NCBI RefSeq assembly: GCF_009193325.2
Contig: NZ_CP059856.1
Coordinates: 372,001-436,000 of the forward strand
DNA length: 64,000 bases
DNA from: Bacteroides zhangwenhongii
GTDB lineage: Bacteria > Bacteroidota > Bacteroidia > Bacteroidales > Bacteroidaceae
Direction: 5' to 3'
The position numbers were made by a program, and so were the translations under genes. The notes beneath the pieces are model-generated. The model did no database searches and was not told the origin of the DNA. It saw only the letters and a program-made list of their open reading frames with translations. This document shows, piece after piece, positions 36,577-45,977 of this stretch. Numbering within the stretch: position 1 is the first letter of the stretch; each line of letters begins with the position of its first letter.

Positions 36577-37386
36577 TTATTTAGGAAGATTGAAAGCAAC
36601 AGTCATTTCCTTCATCTGTTCCTGACTCATACCATCCGGTTCGAAGCCCATGTTCTTGGCTGCAATATAGATCAAAGCAGATTTATTCAACACATCAATC
36701 TGGTCGAATGCCTGCATCGCATCGCAATCTACTGCAAATACGCCATGTTTTTCCCACATCACAACGTCGTAATCCTGCAACTCCTTAATGGTAGCTTCCG
36801 CCAGTTCTACAGAACTAGGCAATTTATAAGGAATGATACCCAAGCCACGCGGGCAGAATGCCTTTGTTTCGGGAATCATGCTCCACAACATATTGGTAGC
36901 CACATCTTTTTCCAGGAACTTCTTACAATGTGTCAGGGCAATCAGCTCAATCGGGTGCGTATGCACAGATGCTTTATAAGGAGAGTTTTTGCTCAACAGG
37001 TCATTGTGCACACTCAGGTGAGAAGGCAATTCCGATGTCGGAGCCACCGCCTCATCAGCGATAATCACATAGCTGGCACAGTCATCCAGAATACGGATAA
37101 CCGAACCATTCTCCATCGGCCAGCGAGCTAAATCACGCATACGCTTATTAGTTCCCTTGCAGTAGAAATAACATCCTTTCAGATAAGGAAGAGTCACACC
37201 GATAGATTTTACTTCGCTGATCGGTTTCATCTGACGGATTTCATCGTCTACAAACTCTGTGATATTAATAGTGATATTACCACCGTTACGTTCAGCCCAT
37301 CCTTTCTGCCACAAATAGCCGGCAACTTCAGCCACCTTATTTACCTCTTTGGCAAGTGCCGGACGATTCTCTAAAATTGATTTCAT
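36577..37386 (-). CDS. rhaD: Rhamnulose-1-phosphate aldolase
   Basis: A 269-residue class II zinc aldolase. GGNITINITEF near residue 40, the phosphate-binding segment and the zinc motif SVHTHPIELIALTHC (His-x-His near residue 141) are all present, with WSMIPETKAFCPRGLGIIPY and MWEKHGVFAVDCDAMQAFDQ further on, as in E. coli RhaD. It splits L-rhamnulose 1-phosphate into dihydroxyacetone phosphate and L-lactaldehyde. A 92-bp gap with a large inverted repeat separates it from rhaT upstream. Confidence 0.95.
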   Translation of the reverse strand: MKSILENRPALAKEVNKVAEVAGYLWQKGWAERNGGNITINITEFVDDEIRQMKPISEVKSIGVTLPYLKGCYFYCKGTNKRMRDLARWPMENGSVIRILDDCASYVIIADEAVAPTSELPSHLSVHNDLLSKNSPYKASVHTHPIELIALTHCKKFLEKDVATNMLWSMIPETKAFCPRGLGIIPYKLPSSVELAEATIKELQDYDVVMWEKHGVFAVDCDAMQAFDQIDVLNKSALIYIAAKNMGFEPDGMSQEQMKEMTVAFNLPK

Positions 37387-37407
37387 TATATATATTTTTT
37401 AATTGTA

Positions 37408-37468
37408 TACGGATTACATAGATTTCGCCGCAAGTTATAAAAAAACTGCGTAATCTCTGTAATCCGTA
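37408..37468. repeat. Inverted repeat in the rhaT-rhaD gap
   Basis: TACGGATTACATAGATT (37408-37424) pairs with AATCTCTGTAATCCGTA (37452-37468), 17 bp with one mismatch, around a 27-nt loop. It resembles the ACGGATTACAnAGATTACGCAG intergenic repeat common in Bacteroidetes. Inside an operon it may stabilise the upstream mRNA segment or partly terminate. Confidence 0.75.
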
Positions 37469-37478
37469 CCTATAAATT

Positions 37479-38498
37479 TTAAAACAAATTTGGGAACACT
37501 AATGAGAAGATAAGTACGATCAGACCAGCTATCAGCACAGTTATAGTCTTATTTGATACTCCTTTCCATTCCTTCAAAATGATTCCCCAAACATTACTGA
37601 AAGTTACATTCAATGCCATCAGTATACACCAGGAAAAAGCCAACAGCACAGGACTTTCTGTCAAGAAACTTTTACCCATTTCCAATCCGAAGAATTGCAT
37701 ATACCACAACACACCTGCCAAGGCGCAGAACACCAGATTATTGCCCCACACTTTTCCTTTGGCATAGTCACCCATTGACTTATTAGCCACATTCTGTTGC
37801 AGACAATAAGCGGCATTCGTCAGAAATCCGCCAAGAGTAACCAGGAAGATTACCGGAAGACCGGCATAAAGCCCTTCCACTCCACCGGCTAGAGCCGCAT
37901 TCTTGATAGGAGTTCCCGCATCCAACCCCAAGGCAAAGCAAGCGCTCATGACACCGGCCAGGAGGGCAACCAACAACCCCTTTGTCAGCGCAAAGTCTTT
38001 TACGGCAGCACGTTTTTCTTCTTCACTCATGTTTTGTGCACGCAAGCTACCGGCATAGCCGATAATAGCGATACCCGCCAATGTGATGCAAACACCCAAC
38101 AACAGAATCAACCCGTTACCTTCAAATAAATTTGTGCCTGCAAAAAGAGCTGGAAGAAGAGTTCCGAAACCGGCACAAGTACCCAACGAGATACTCTGCC
38201 CTAGCGCAACCCCCAGATAACGCATGGAAAGTCCGAAAGTCAATCCTCCTACTCCCCACAATATACCATAAAAGATGCTCATACCGGCACCTCCCGCTCC
38301 CCACAAGTCGAGCAGACTGCCTCCTTGCGGTACGCCCAGCAGTGAGCCCAAGAATGGGAACACCAACCAGGCAAATACACCTTGTATCAACCAGAAGCTT
38401 TCCCAGCTCCACTCCTTTACCTTTTTAATAGGTACATATGAACTGGACTGGCAAAAGCTACCGATGGCTATAATCAACAAGCCGATTAAAATATCCAT
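37479..38498 (-). CDS. rhaT: L-rhamnose/proton symporter
   Basis: A 339-residue inner-membrane protein with about ten hydrophobic helices (for example LIGLLIIAIGSFCQSSSYVP at the start and ITVLIAGLIVLIFSLVF at the end). KVKEWSWESFWLIQGVFAWLVFPF and LGVALGQSISLGTCAGFGTLLPA match the RhaT family. It brings L-rhamnose across the inner membrane with protons. It lies 3 nt after rhaI, so translation is probably coupled. Confidence 0.95.
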   Translation of the reverse strand: MDILIGLLIIAIGSFCQSSSYVPIKKVKEWSWESFWLIQGVFAWLVFPFLGSLLGVPQGGSLLDLWGAGGAGMSIFYGILWGVGGLTFGLSMRYLGVALGQSISLGTCAGFGTLLPALFAGTNLFEGNGLILLLGVCITLAGIAIIGYAGSLRAQNMSEEEKRAAVKDFALTKGLLVALLAGVMSACFALGLDAGTPIKNAALAGGVEGLYAGLPVIFLVTLGGFLTNAAYCLQQNVANKSMGDYAKGKVWGNNLVFCALAGVLWYMQFFGLEMGKSFLTESPVLLAFSWCILMALNVTFSNVWGIILKEWKGVSNKTITVLIAGLIVLIFSLVFPNLF

Positions 38499-38501
38499 AA
38501 C

Positions 38502-39758
38502 TTATCGTTTAGAAGTTACTTCGGCTTCGTACTTTTCGATTTCTGCGATGAAATCTTCACCTACAGGAACATTGTTCTTCAAGCAGAACATATCCCAAAC
38601 TGCATTCCAAGGCAACACTTTTTCTTCTTCAAGCAAAGCCAGACGCTGGAATCCCTGTCCGTTTGCTTCGTATTCACGCAATTTCGCAATCGGTTCGAGC
38701 AAAGCACGGGTCATACATTTCTGTGCGGCACGGCTGCCGATCACGTATGCACCGATACGGTTGATGGAAGCGTCGAAATAGTCAAGACCATAATGTACAC
38801 GGTCCAAAGCACCGCAACGAACGATTTCGCTGAACAGTTCCATAGTCGGATCATCCATGATAGTAACGTGGTCTGAATCCCAACGAACCGGACGGCTTAC
38901 GTGCAACATCAGTTCGGGAACATAAAGCAACAATGAAGATACTTTATCAGCTACGCTTTCTGTCGGGTGGAAGTGACCGGTATCCAAAGTGATCATCTTA
39001 TTGCGAGAAGCACCGTAACCGATATAGAAATCGTTGGAACCTACCGTATAGCTTTCCAGACCGATACCGAACACCTTAGATTCGATGCAATCCTTCATAT
39101 TCTTATATTCTGTAGCGAAGATCTGATCCAAAGAATCTTTCAGCAACGCACGATACTTCATACGGTTTACAGTGATATCCTTGCTTCCGTCATGTACCCA
39201 AAGGTTCATAATACACGGATCACCCTGTGCCTTACCCATTTCCTCCGCAACAGCACGACAGCGTTTGGTATGTTCAATCCAGAACTGACGGATACCTTCA
39301 TCAGGGTTGGAGAGTGACAAATCGCCCGATTTCGGATGAGAGAAAGAAGTAGAGTTGAAGTCAAGCTTCATGTTATGTTCCTTACCCCATTCAATCCAAC
39401 TCTTGAAGTGTTCCGGTTCTACCTGATCGCGGTCAACCACCTTGCCTTGGAAATCTCCGTATATCTCATGCAAGTTCAAGCGGTGAGTACCCGGAATATA
39501 AGAAGCGGCTTTCAAGATGTCGGCACGCAACTCATCAATGTTACGAGCTTTGCCCGGATAATTACCGGTTGCCTGGATACCTCCGGTCAATGAACCTGCC
39601 TGCACTTCAAATCCGGTCACATCATCAGCCTGCCAACAATGGAGTGACAGGTGAAAATCCTGCATAGTTTCCAATACTTTCTCGGTGTCTACACCTACTG
39701 CCGCATAACGTTCCGCAGCAATTTCATACGCTTTCTGAATCAGTTCTTCTTTTTTCAT
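38502..39758 (-). CDS. rhaA: L-rhamnose isomerase
   Basis: A 418-residue enzyme of the RhaA/RhaI family, close to the usual length. Family segments: LSLHCWQADDVTGFE near residue 35, QATGNYPGKARN, MKLDFNSTSFSHPKSGDLSLSNPD near residue 140, LWVHDGSKDITVNR, and MITLDTGHFHPTESVADKVSSLL near residue 265, which carries the Mn/Zn-binding Asp and His. It converts L-rhamnose to L-rhamnulose in the cytosol. It is second in the operon, 45 nt after the kinase gene. The gene is often called rhaI in Bacteroides. Confidence 0.97.
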   Translation of the reverse strand: MKKEELIQKAYEIAAERYAAVGVDTEKVLETMQDFHLSLHCWQADDVTGFEVQAGSLTGGIQATGNYPGKARNIDELRADILKAASYIPGTHRLNLHEIYGDFQGKVVDRDQVEPEHFKSWIEWGKEHNMKLDFNSTSFSHPKSGDLSLSNPDEGIRQFWIEHTKRCRAVAEEMGKAQGDPCIMNLWVHDGSKDITVNRMKYRALLKDSLDQIFATEYKNMKDCIESKVFGIGLESYTVGSNDFYIGYGASRNKMITLDTGHFHPTESVADKVSSLLLYVPELMLHVSRPVRWDSDHVTIMDDPTMELFSEIVRCGALDRVHYGLDYFDASINRIGAYVIGSRAAQKCMTRALLEPIAKLREYEANGQGFQRLALLEEEKVLPWNAVWDMFCLKNNVPVGEDFIAEIEKYEAEVTSKR

Positions 39759-39803
39759 GATATTCTTTTATTAAAATGATTATTCTGTCGGTTATCTAAT
39801 TAA

Positions 39804-41261
39804 TTATCGAACACAATTTTTAAAGTGGATATAAGCCGCATCCCATGCTTCCGTATCCTGCGGCTGATAAGTTTTCAACGGAATAGAGCTATGGATCAAC
39901 CGGCGCATACCGGCAACATCCGTTGCTTCACCTGCAGCCATAGCCTGAATCATCACGTTACCGATGGCTGTCGCCTCAGACGGTCCTGCCACCACAGGAA
40001 TTCCGATAGCATTGGCCGTAAACTGGTTCAGCAAGTCATTCCGACTACCTCCGCCAATCACGTGCAATGTTTCTATAGGTCGTGGAGAGAGTGAACGCAG
40101 ATTTTCCAAAACCTGACGATAACGCAAAGCCAGACTTTCAAAGATACAACGCACCACTTGTCCGCGTTTCTCCGGAACCGGTTGTCCGGTAGCCCGGCAA
40201 TATTCAATAATGGCTTTTTCCATATCAGCAGGATTTGCAAAGCAATCATCATCCGGATTAATCAAACTACGGAACGGTTCACACGCATCCGCCTCACCGA
40301 TCAATTCAGGATAACTTGTATCCCCCCAATTCAGACGGCAACGCTCCAACAACCACATTCCACAAATATTCTTCAACAGACGGATAGTGCCTTCCACACC
40401 GCCTTCATTGGTAAAGTTCAACGCCTCCGTTTCAGCATTAATCACCGGACTATCTGTCTCAACTCCCATCAGTGACCAAGTTCCGCTACTCAAATATGCA
40501 AAGTCACGGTCCAATGCCGGAACGGCGGCAACCGCAGAACCCGTATCGTGACCGGCTACTGCAATGACAGGGATTGCCCCCAGTCCTGTTATTTTTTGTA
40601 CTTCTTCCGTCAATACCCCGACTTTCTCGCCCGGGAATACAAAACGGCCGAAATTCTTCTCGCTCAGTCCAACCGCTTTCAGCAACTCCGGTTCCAGACG
40701 CCGTGTCTGCGCATTCACCAGCTGTGCTGTCGAAGCAATCGTATATTCCGTCACCATTTCTCCGGTAAGCATATAACTCAACGCATCCGGCATAAACAGA
40801 ATCTTATCTGCCGCCTCCAATGCACTGTCATGGTTACGGCGTAAAGTATCCAACTGAAAAAGTGAATTAAAATTCATTATCTGAATTCCCGTTTTACTGT
40901 AAACGTCACTACGGGATATACGTGAAAAAAGGGCTTCCGGTGCTCCCACCGTGTGCGGATCACGATACGCGTATGGCTGACGGAGCAGGTTTCCGTCTTT
41001 TCCGACACACACAAAATCCACCCCCCAAGTATCAATGCCGATAGAGGCTATAGATTCACCGCGGCGGGCAACTAACTTCAGTCCGTCAATAATATGGCGA
41101 TATAATGCATAAATATCCCAATAGAAATGACCACCCACCTCAATCAGATGGTTAGGAAAACGATTAATCTCTTCCAGATTCAATCCGCCTTCAATGAAAG
41201 TTCCTAAGATTGTACGGCCGCTCGTTGCGCCCAGGTCGACTGCAAAAAAGTTCTGTTTCAT
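39804..41261 (-). CDS. rhaB: Rhamnulokinase
   Basis: A 485-residue FGGY-family sugar kinase. The N-terminal phosphate-binding loop is FFAVDLGATSGRTI. IGIDTWGVDFVCVG near residue 75 supplies the catalytic Asp region. VAGHDTGSAVAAVP near residue 235 and YLSSGTWSLMGVE follow. The C-terminal adenosine motif is LHVIGGGSRNDLLNQFTANA near residue 395. It phosphorylates L-rhamnulose to L-rhamnulose 1-phosphate. It is the first gene of the rha operon (called rhaK in Bacteroides work). Confidence 0.97.
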   Translation of the reverse strand: MKQNFFAVDLGATSGRTILGTFIEGGLNLEEINRFPNHLIEVGGHFYWDIYALYRHIIDGLKLVARRGESIASIGIDTWGVDFVCVGKDGNLLRQPYAYRDPHTVGAPEALFSRISRSDVYSKTGIQIMNFNSLFQLDTLRRNHDSALEAADKILFMPDALSYMLTGEMVTEYTIASTAQLVNAQTRRLEPELLKAVGLSEKNFGRFVFPGEKVGVLTEEVQKITGLGAIPVIAVAGHDTGSAVAAVPALDRDFAYLSSGTWSLMGVETDSPVINAETEALNFTNEGGVEGTIRLLKNICGMWLLERCRLNWGDTSYPELIGEADACEPFRSLINPDDDCFANPADMEKAIIEYCRATGQPVPEKRGQVVRCIFESLALRYRQVLENLRSLSPRPIETLHVIGGGSRNDLLNQFTANAIGIPVVAGPSEATAIGNVMIQAMAAGEATDVAGMRRLIHSSIPLKTYQPQDTEAWDAAYIHFKNCVR

Positions 41262-41497
41262 GGTATTCTGTACTATATATTTAAGGTATCCATTTACCTA
41301 CATGGCAAAGATAGACGATTCCTTCCTCCTGTCCCTTACGCATTTTGATTGAAAGGATATACATTTTGACACAAAACAACATCCCCGTTTCCTTCCGTTT
41401 AGCACTTTTTTCACTTTTATGCAAAAAAACTTTGGTTTTATGCATCTTTTCTCCGAAATATTGCATACTTTTGCGCCATTCTTAGAATAAATATACA
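41262..41497. promoter_or_regulatory. Divergent promoter region between the rhamnose operon and argR
   Basis: 236 bp. On the minus strand a -7 box TATCTTTG (41313-41306) lies about 45 bp before the rhaB start with no TTTG at the -33 distance, fitting a promoter that needs RhaR. On the plus strand a -7 box TACTTTTG (41466-41473) lies 25 bp before the argR start. No convincing ARG box or RhaR repeat could be fixed by eye. Confidence 0.55.
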
Positions 41498-41971
41498 ATG
41501 AAGAAGAAAGCAAATCGGTTAGATGCCATCAAAATGATTATCTCAAGCAAGGAGCTCGGTTCGCAGGAAGAACTGCTGCAAGAGTTGAACCGCGAAGGCT
41601 ACGAACTGACACAGGCCACCCTCTCCCGCGACTTGAAACAACTGAAAGTAGCCAAGGCTGCCAGTATGAACGGAAAGTATGTATATGTATTGCCCAACAA
41701 CATCATGTATAAACGTTCCACCGACCAAAGCGCCGGTGAAATGTTGCGCAGCAACGGATTTATCTCTTTACATTTTTCCGGCAACATTGCCGTCATCCGT
41801 ACCCGTCCCGGCTATGCAAGCAGCATGGCATACGACATTGACAACAATGAGTTCAGTGACATTCTGGGAACCATTGCCGGTGACGACACAATCATGTTAG
41901 TTTTGCGTGAAGGAGTTGCCCCAAGCAAGATACGCCAGCTTTTGGCAGTCGTCATCCCGAATATCGAATAA
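41498..41971 (+). CDS. argR: Arginine repressor ArgR
   Basis: A 157-residue protein of standard ArgR length. The N-terminal winged helix (NRLDAIKMIISSKELGSQEELLQELNREGYELTQATLSRDLKQLKV) has the SRDLKQL recognition helix near residue 45. The C-terminal hexamerisation and arginine-binding domain ends with DILGTIAGDDTIMLVLREGV. It should sense arginine and control this operon, in which it is the first gene, so it is probably autoregulated. The next gene starts 26 nt downstream. Confidence 0.96.
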   Translation: MKKKANRLDAIKMIISSKELGSQEELLQELNREGYELTQATLSRDLKQLKVAKAASMNGKYVYVLPNNIMYKRSTDQSAGEMLRSNGFISLHFSGNIAVIRTRPGYASSMAYDIDNNEFSDILGTIAGDDTIMLVLREGVAPSKIRQLLAVVIPNIE

Positions 41972-41997
41972 TTATACCTATATTATATAATAAAGAA

Positions 41998-42576
41998 ATG
42001 GACACTCAGCAAATAGATGTTATGGTAGCCGACGCCTCACACGAGGTTTACGTTGACACTATTTTGGACACTATCAGAAAGGCTGCCGCAGTACGCGGAA
42101 CAGGAATCGCAGAACGTACCCACGAATACGTAGCGACAAAAATGAAAGAAGGAAAAGCGATTATCGCACTTTGTGGAGAGACATTTGCCGGATTTACCTA
42201 CATCGAATCATGGGGGAACAAGCAATATGTAGCAACTTCCGGTCTGATCGTTCATCCGGATTTCCGTGGTTTGGGACTGGCAAAACGTATCAAACAGGCT
42301 TCTTTCCAACTGGCACGCCTCCGATGGCCGAAAGCGAAAATATTCAGTCTGACTTCCGGTGCGGCCGTAATGAAGATGAATACGGAACTGGGCTACGTTC
42401 CTGTCACTTTCAACGAGCTGACAGACGACGAAGCTTTCTGGAAAGGATGTGAAGGATGTATCAACCACGACATATTGGTTGCCAAGAACCGTAAGTTCTG
42501 TATCTGCACAGCCATGCTGTATGATCCGACAGACCCACGGAACATAAAAAAAGAACAAGAAAGAAATAACATTTAA
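41998..42576 (+). CDS. GNAT acyltransferase, probable N-acylglutamate synthase of arginine synthesis
   Basis: A 192-residue GNAT-fold protein. The acyl-CoA pyrophosphate loop is VHPDFRGLGLAKRIKQASF near residue 92, with strand KIFSLTSGAAVMKMNTELGYVPV after it. It lies between argR and argG, and no classical argA or argJ is in the cluster. Bacteroides make arginine through N-succinyl intermediates (an N-succinylornithine carbamoyltransferase is known in B. fragilis), so I infer that this enzyme makes N-succinyl- or N-acetylglutamate, the first step. The C-terminal part (CEGCINHDILVAKNRKFCICTAML) has a Cys cluster uncommon in GNATs. Confidence 0.75.
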   Translation: MDTQQIDVMVADASHEVYVDTILDTIRKAAAVRGTGIAERTHEYVATKMKEGKAIIALCGETFAGFTYIESWGNKQYVATSGLIVHPDFRGLGLAKRIKQASFQLARLRWPKAKIFSLTSGAAVMKMNTELGYVPVTFNELTDDEAFWKGCEGCINHDILVAKNRKFCICTAMLYDPTDPRNIKKEQERNNI

Positions 42577-42588
42577 AATATACACACT

Positions 42589-43797
42589 ATGGAAGAAAAG
42601 AAGAAAAAAGTAGTGGTGGCATTCAGCGGCGGACTGGACACATCGTTCACCGTCATGTACCTCGCCAAAGAAAAAGGTTACGAAGTATATGCAGCTTGTG
42701 CCAATACAGGCGGTTTCAGCGCAGAACAACTAAAGACGAACGAAGAGAACGCCTACAAACTGGGAGCTGTGAAATATGTAACGCTGGACGTCACTCAGGA
42801 ATACTACGAGAAGAGTCTGAAATACATGGTTTTCGGTAATGTACTGCGCAACGGCACTTACCCTATCTCGGTAAGTTCCGAACGTATCTTCCAGGCATTG
42901 GCAATTGCACGCTATGCCAATGAAATCGGTGCGGACGCCATCGCTCACGGTTCTACCGGAGCAGGTAACGACCAGATCCGTTTCGACATGACTTTCTTAG
43001 TGCTGGCACCGAACGTGGAGATTATCACATTAACCCGTGATATGGCATTGAGCCGCCAGGAGGAAATAGACTATCTGAACAAGCATGGTTTCAGCGCAGA
43101 CTTCACCAAACTGAAATACTCTTATAACGTAGGCCTTTGGGGTACTTCCATTTGTGGCGGCGAGATTCTTGATTCCGCACAAGGACTGCCGGAATCGGCT
43201 TACTTGAAACACGTTCAGAAAGAAGGAAGCGAACAGCTCCGTCTGACTTTCGAGAAAGGCGAACTGAAGGCTGTCAACGACGAGAAGTTTGACGACCCGA
43301 TCAAGGCTATCCAGAAAGTGGAAGAGATTGGCGCAGCTTACGGTATCGGCCGTGATATGCACGTAGGTGACACGATTATCGGTATCAAAGGCCGCGTAGG
43401 ATTCGAAGCTGCCGCTCCGATGTTGATTATCGGCGCTCACCGTTTCCTCGAAAAATATACATTGAGCAAATGGCAACAATATTGGAAAGATCAGGTAGCC
43501 AACTGGTATGGTATGTTCCTGCACGAAAGCCAGTATTTGGAACCGGTCATGCGTGATATCGAAGCGATGTTGCAGGAAAGCCAACGCAACGTAAACGGTA
43601 CGGCCATCCTCGAACTTCGTCCGCTTTCTTTCTCTACCGTAGGCGTAGAATCCGAAGATGACCTTGTTAAGACTAAATTCGGAGAATACGGTGAGATGCA
43701 GAAAGGCTGGACGGCTGAAGACGCCAAAGGCTTTATCAAAGTGACTTCTACTCCGTTGCGTGTTTACTATAATAACCATAAAGACGAAGAGATATGA
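42589..43797 (+). CDS. argG: Argininosuccinate synthase
   Basis: A 402-residue enzyme of usual length. The ATP-binding PP-loop is VVAFSGGLDTSFTVMYL near residues 9-25. AIAHGSTGAGNDQIRFDM near residue 120 binds aspartate and citrulline, and WGTSICGGEILDSAQ follows. It joins citrulline and aspartate with ATP to give argininosuccinate. The stop overlaps the argC start by 4 bp (ATGA), so translation is coupled. Confidence 0.97.
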   Translation: MEEKKKKVVVAFSGGLDTSFTVMYLAKEKGYEVYAACANTGGFSAEQLKTNEENAYKLGAVKYVTLDVTQEYYEKSLKYMVFGNVLRNGTYPISVSSERIFQALAIARYANEIGADAIAHGSTGAGNDQIRFDMTFLVLAPNVEIITLTRDMALSRQEEIDYLNKHGFSADFTKLKYSYNVGLWGTSICGGEILDSAQGLPESAYLKHVQKEGSEQLRLTFEKGELKAVNDEKFDDPIKAIQKVEEIGAAYGIGRDMHVGDTIIGIKGRVGFEAAAPMLIIGAHRFLEKYTLSKWQQYWKDQVANWYGMFLHESQYLEPVMRDIEAMLQESQRNVNGTAILELRPLSFSTVGVESEDDLVKTKFGEYGEMQKGWTAEDAKGFIKVTSTPLRVYYNNHKDEEI

Positions 43798-44762
43798 TTA
43801 AAGCAGGAATCATTGGTGGCGCAGGATATACAGCAGGCGAGTTAATCCGTCTGCTACTCAACCATCCGGAAACCGAAATCGTATTTATCAACAGCAGCAG
43901 TAATGCCGGAAACAAAATCACCGACGTACATGAAGGATTGTACGGTGAGACAGATCTGAGATTCACCGATCAATTGCCTTTGGACGAAATCGATGTTCTC
44001 TTCTTCTGTACTGCCCACGGTGACACAAAGAAATTCATGGAAAGCCATAACATACCGGAAGACTTGAAGATTATCGACCTTTCCATGGATTACCGCATCA
44101 AAAGTGACGATCATGACTTCATCTACGGACTGCCGGAACTGAACCGCCGCGCCACCTGTACGGCGAAGCACGTAGCCAATCCCGGTTGTTTTGCAACCTG
44201 TATCCAGCTTGGCTTGCTTCCGCTTGCCAAGAATCTGATGTTGACAGACGACGTGATGGTAAATGCCATTACAGGAAGTACCGGAGCCGGCGTAAAACCG
44301 GGAGCTACCAGTCATTTCAGCTGGAGAAACAATAATATGAGTGTGTACAAAGCATTCGAACACCAGCACGTACCGGAAATCAAGCAGTCACTCAAGCAAT
44401 TGCAGAACAGTTTCGATGCAGAGATTGATTTCATCCCGTACCGGGGCGACTTTCCACGCGGTATCTTTGCCACTCTGGTAGTAAAGACCAAAGTATCACA
44501 GGAAGAGATTGTCCGTATGTATGAAGAATATTATGCCAAAGACTCCTTTGTACACATCGTAGACAAGAATATTGACTTGAAACAAGTCGTCAATACTAAT
44601 AAATGTCTGATACATCTGGAAAAGCATGGCGACAAGCTATTGATTATCTCTTGTATCGACAACTTGCTGAAAGGCGCCAGTGGACAAGCTGTTCATAACA
44701 TGAACCTGATGTTCAATCTGGAAGAAACCGTAGGCCTACGTTTAAAGCCGAGTGCTTTTTAA
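43794..44762 (+). CDS. argC: N-acyl-gamma-glutamyl-phosphate reductase
   Basis: A 322-residue reductase. The nucleotide-binding motif GIIGGAGYTAGELIRLLLNHP is at the N-terminus. The catalytic Cys lies in VANPGCFATCIQLGLLPL near residue 130. SFDAEIDFIPYRGDFPRGIFATL and LLKGASGQAVHNMNLMF are conserved. It reduces the N-acylated glutamyl phosphate to the semialdehyde with NADPH. In Bacteroides the acyl group is probably succinyl rather than acetyl. It overlaps argG by 4 bp. Confidence 0.96.
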   Translation: MIKAGIIGGAGYTAGELIRLLLNHPETEIVFINSSSNAGNKITDVHEGLYGETDLRFTDQLPLDEIDVLFFCTAHGDTKKFMESHNIPEDLKIIDLSMDYRIKSDDHDFIYGLPELNRRATCTAKHVANPGCFATCIQLGLLPLAKNLMLTDDVMVNAITGSTGAGVKPGATSHFSWRNNNMSVYKAFEHQHVPEIKQSLKQLQNSFDAEIDFIPYRGDFPRGIFATLVVKTKVSQEEIVRMYEEYYAKDSFVHIVDKNIDLKQVVNTNKCLIHLEKHGDKLLIISCIDNLLKGASGQAVHNMNLMFNLEETVGLRLKPSAF

Positions 44763-44775
44763 AAATAACAGAATT

Positions 44776-45897
44776 ATGAAATTATTCGACGTATATCCTT
44801 TATATAATATCAACATAGTCAAAGGGAAGGGTTGTCACGTTTGGGATGAAAACGGCACGGAATATCTGGACCTTTATGGAGGTCATGCCGTTATCTCCAT
44901 CGGACACGCACATCCGCACTATGTAGAAATGGTCAGTAACCAAGTAGCAAACTTGGGTTTCTATTCAAACTCCGTCATCAACAAGCTGCAACAACAGGTA
45001 GCCGAACGATTGGGAAAAATCTCCGGCTACGAAGACTACAGCCTGTTTCTTATCAACAGTGGCGCGGAAGCCAATGAGAACGCTCTGAAATTGGCTTCGT
45101 TCCATAACGGACGTACCAAAATCGTTTCCTTCAACAAGGCGTTTCACGGCCGTACGTCTCTGGCGGTAGAAGCTACTAACAATCCGTCGATTATCGCACC
45201 TATCAACAATAACGGTCACGTGACCTATCTCCCTCTGAACGACATCGATGCGATGAAGCAAGAATTGTCAAAAGGAGATACCTGTGCTGTTATCATTGAA
45301 GGAATTCAAGGGGTAGGCGGTATCAAGATACCGACCACTGAATTTATGCAGGAACTCCGCAAAGCCTGCAGCGAAACAGGAACGATACTGATTCTCGACG
45401 AGATTCAGAGCGGATACGGACGTAGCGGTAAATTCTTCGCCCATCAATATTGTGACATCAAGCCGGATATCATCACTGTAGCCAAAGGAATCGGAAATGG
45501 TTTCCCGATGGCAGGCGTCTTAATCAGCCCGATGTTCAAACCTGTATACGGACAACTGGGAACGACTTTTGGCGGAAACCATCTCGCTTGTTCTGCGGCT
45601 CTTGCCGTAATGGACGTCATCGAACAGGAGAATCTCGTAGAGAATGCGGCTAAGGTTGGTAACTACCTGCTGCAAGAACTTAAGAAATTCCCGCAAATCA
45701 AAGAAGTGCGCGGATGCGGACTCATGATCGGACTCGAATTTGAAGAACCGATCAAAGAGCTGCGTAGCCGTCTCATTTATGACGAACATGTATTTACCGG
45801 CGCAAGCGGCACGAATGTACTTCGCTTGCTTCCCCCTCTCTGTCTCAGTATGGAGGAGGCCGACGAATTCCTCGCCCGGTTCAAAAAAGTACTCTAA
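44776..45897 (+). CDS. argD: N-acylornithine aminotransferase
   Basis: The frame opens at 44752 inside argC; the ATG at 44776, 13 nt after the argC stop, gives the family N-terminus MKLFDVYPLYNINIVKGKG and is preferred. A class III PLP aminotransferase of 373 residues: NSGAEANENALKLA near residue 95, FHGRTSLAVEATNNP, LILDEIQSGYGRSGKFFAHQ near residue 215, and TVAKGIGNGFPMAGVLI, in which Lys holds PLP. It transfers the amino group from glutamate to the N-acylglutamate semialdehyde. It is the last gene of the arg transcript, before a strong terminator. Confidence 0.95.
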   Translation: MKLFDVYPLYNINIVKGKGCHVWDENGTEYLDLYGGHAVISIGHAHPHYVEMVSNQVANLGFYSNSVINKLQQQVAERLGKISGYEDYSLFLINSGAEANENALKLASFHNGRTKIVSFNKAFHGRTSLAVEATNNPSIIAPINNNGHVTYLPLNDIDAMKQELSKGDTCAVIIEGIQGVGGIKIPTTEFMQELRKACSETGTILILDEIQSGYGRSGKFFAHQYCDIKPDIITVAKGIGNGFPMAGVLISPMFKPVYGQLGTTFGGNHLACSAALAVMDVIEQENLVENAAKVGNYLLQELKKFPQIKEVRGCGLMIGLEFEEPIKELRSRLIYDEHVFTGASGTNVLRLLPPLCLSMEEADEFLARFKKVL

Positions 45898-45929
45898 CCG
45901 TTCATATTGATTAATAAACAGCCAACGAT

Positions 45930-45977
45930 AAAAAGCAGCCTACCTCAGAATTTTATTTCTTATCCGGGCTGCTTTTT
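45930..45977 (+). terminator. Intrinsic terminator after argD
   Basis: AAAAAGCAGCC (45930-45940) pairs with GGCTGCTTTTT (45967-45977), a perfect 11-bp stem followed by GTTTTTTC. The T-tract overlaps the -33 box of the proC promoter. Confidence 0.85.

Noticed and set aside
41474..41497. ARG box in front of argR
   Set aside because: A partial TAGAATAAATATAC match is seen, but it does not fit the operator consensus well enough to report.
43030..43779. 249-codon minus-strand open frame opposite argG
   Set aside because: Antisense shadow of argG with no recognisable domain.
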